DNA of 64,000 nt. Origin: Amoebidium appalachense. Its lineage: Eukaryota; Ichthyosporea. The notes under the pieces were generated by a model, which was given only the letters and a program-made list of their open reading frames with translations, made no database searches and was not told where the DNA came from. The translations under genes were made by a program, and so were the position numbers. The stretch spans positions 7,564,001 to 7,628,000 of the forward strand of contig CAVNZM010000003.1 in the NCBI GenBank assembly GCA_963693365.1, written 5' to 3'. How positions within the stretch are numbered: the first letter of the stretch is position 1; every line of letters begins with the position of its first letter. Shown here piece after piece: positions 62,530-64,000 of this stretch.

Positions 62530-63461
62530 ATGTCTGTGCGTGTGCGTGTGTGGTGATGACTCCTTTTATAACTCTGTTTTCAATTGCGAATTTAGATTTT
62601 GGCTCCCACTAAACCTTTGTGATCCTCACTTGTGTACTTTGATTTGTACTAAGTAGCGCACACAACCTCATGGTGCTTTATTGCGTTAAAAATAAGCGAC
62701 ATTCTTGCAATTGAGGATCTCTTTTATTGGGGCGGCCGATACACAAACACGTGCACTGCATGACGGTATCCACCTGTTGCGTTCTCGGCTGCATACCAAC
62801 ACTTCCATGTGCATGCATTTGTCTCGAGTACTGGCTGGCCACCCAAAACTGGTCGGGCTCCGATCGCGTGAAAGAAGTTACAGTCACGGATGTTAGATTG
62901 TGGGATTGCTTGCCCATTGGAAACTGCATATCGATATCAGGGGCACAGTGGTTTGCTGCTACTTGGCCTTAACTAAGACGTGTAAGACAAAGGCAGAGCA
63001 GAAAGGCAAAGAGCCGCGGTATCCACCTGAAAGCGGATGTCCTTAAAACGAATTTTTCAGGAAAAGAAAAGTTGGGGGGAGGGAGGGGGGGGAGGGGGGT
63101 GGAAGGGGGGGGGGGGGGGGGGAGAAGAAAAATAAAGTGTAGCAGGGTCCGCACCCTAGAGAACCAGCAATTTCACTTGGTGCCAACTGGGCTGAAAAAA
63201 CCAGGAGCGTGTCCGAATGTGATATCATAGTATTACCTTCAAAACTTTCAAAGGACGGAGGTGGTGGTGGTTGAAATGATGGTGGTGGTGGTGGTGGTGG
63301 GTGCCACTGGGTGGGTGGGGGTGGGGGGGGGAGGGTCGACCAGAGGGCTGCAAGTAATGTGTGGTTTTGCTGAGAGAGAGAGAGAGAGAAAGAGAGAGAG
63401 ACGCAGAGAGAGGGGGGGGGGGGGGGGGGGGGGGGGGGGAGAGAGAGGAGGGGGGGGGGGG

Positions 63462-63529
<68 letters not shown>

Positions 63530-64000
63530 CAGAAATGAAATGGGGATACCTCCAAGAGGGGTGGGAGCAGCCCGGGAAAGGGGGGGGGGGGGGGGGGGGG
63601 GGAGGGGGGGGGGGAAGACAGATAGGAAAGGCGTGGAAAACCGGGGGGGGGGGGGGGGGGGGGGGGGACGGAGGGGGGGGTAAGACAGAGAGGAAAGACG
63701 TGGAAAAGAACAGACTAGTATGTGAAGTTCTCTAAGCCTGGCAGGTGGCTAAATGTTTGCAAACTTGCATGTGGGGCGCTGCCGGATCGCTGTTTGAGCG
63801 CACACTTTTGCACATGCTTGCACATGATGCTCCATGCAATGCGTACTTGGTACGTAATATTATGAAACAGGATGACCCATCCGGGCATATGATCACTCAA
63901 GATCACGGCGTGCACGTACGTTCCGTCTGGCTCGACCACCCAAAACCACAGTGTAAATCCTTCAAGTGTCTCAGCACAGAGTTTAACTTCTAACATGTAT
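61960..64000. other. Intergenic region at the right edge, no supported gene
   Basis: It holds a G run (62056-62077), (GT)n tracts (62265-62311 and 62382-62530), G-rich and (GA)n tracts (63071-63121, 63377-63530 and 63580-63690), and two complex stretches at 62.55-63.05 and 63.7-64.0 kb. Open frames of about 80-93 codons occur there on both strands (for example 63715-63996 minus), without family resemblance. No clear polyadenylation signal for the receptor was seen near 61960-62100. Confidence 0.5.

Overview
The window is eukaryotic nuclear DNA. It has spliced genes with GT-AG introns, no operons, and an extreme load of simple repeats: (GT/CA)n, (CT/GA)n and many homopolymer runs of 20-60 G or C. 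Five genes could be resolved by joining exons by eye, with splice phases that agree at nearly every junction. Four match conserved families: a SNX9-type SH3-PX-BAR sorting nexin, RAE1, a FAM210/DUF1279 mitochondrial protein and a crotonase-fold enoyl-CoA hydratase. The fifth is a class C seven-helix receptor whose ectodomain resembles a bacterial solute-binding protein. The gene set (SNX9-type nexin, class C receptor, RAE1) fits an opisthokont, most likely a unicellular or early-branching one. This is inference, and no species is claimed.

Layout. 1-1.7 kb: an exon of a disordered Tyr/Arg/His/Ser-rich protein on the minus strand, truncated by the window edge. 1.7-12.4 kb: no gene recognised; holds tandem duplications, a long (CT)n tract and two inverted copies of a dispersed repeat (family B). 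12.4-31.9 kb: the SNX9-type gene on the minus strand, 16 exons with 1,701 coding nt in 19.5 kb. Its introns hold minisatellites and several copies of a second dispersed repeat (family A), each abutting a G run. 31.9-32.9 kb: divergent promoter region with CRE-like and E2F-like sites. 32.9-40.7 kb: RAE1 on plus, 9 exons. 41.9-45.2 kb: FAM210-like gene on minus, convergent with RAE1. 45.2-46.5 kb: a second divergent promoter region with three CCAAT boxes. 46.5-50.9 kb: enoyl-CoA hydratase family gene on plus, 5 exons. 50.9-53.7 kb: intergenic, with a third family B copy. 53.8-62.0 kb: the class C receptor on plus, 10 exons. 62-64 kb: repeats and no supported gene.

The genes do not form a pathway. 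They cover membrane remodelling (SNX9-like), mRNA export and mitosis (RAE1), mitochondrial membrane and acyl-CoA chemistry (FAM210-like, hydratase) and extracellular solute sensing (receptor). The most notable results are the receptor architecture and an intron pattern. Many acceptors sit at the end of (CA)n arrays, and some of these introns also start with (GT)n, so the two intron ends could pair in the RNA.
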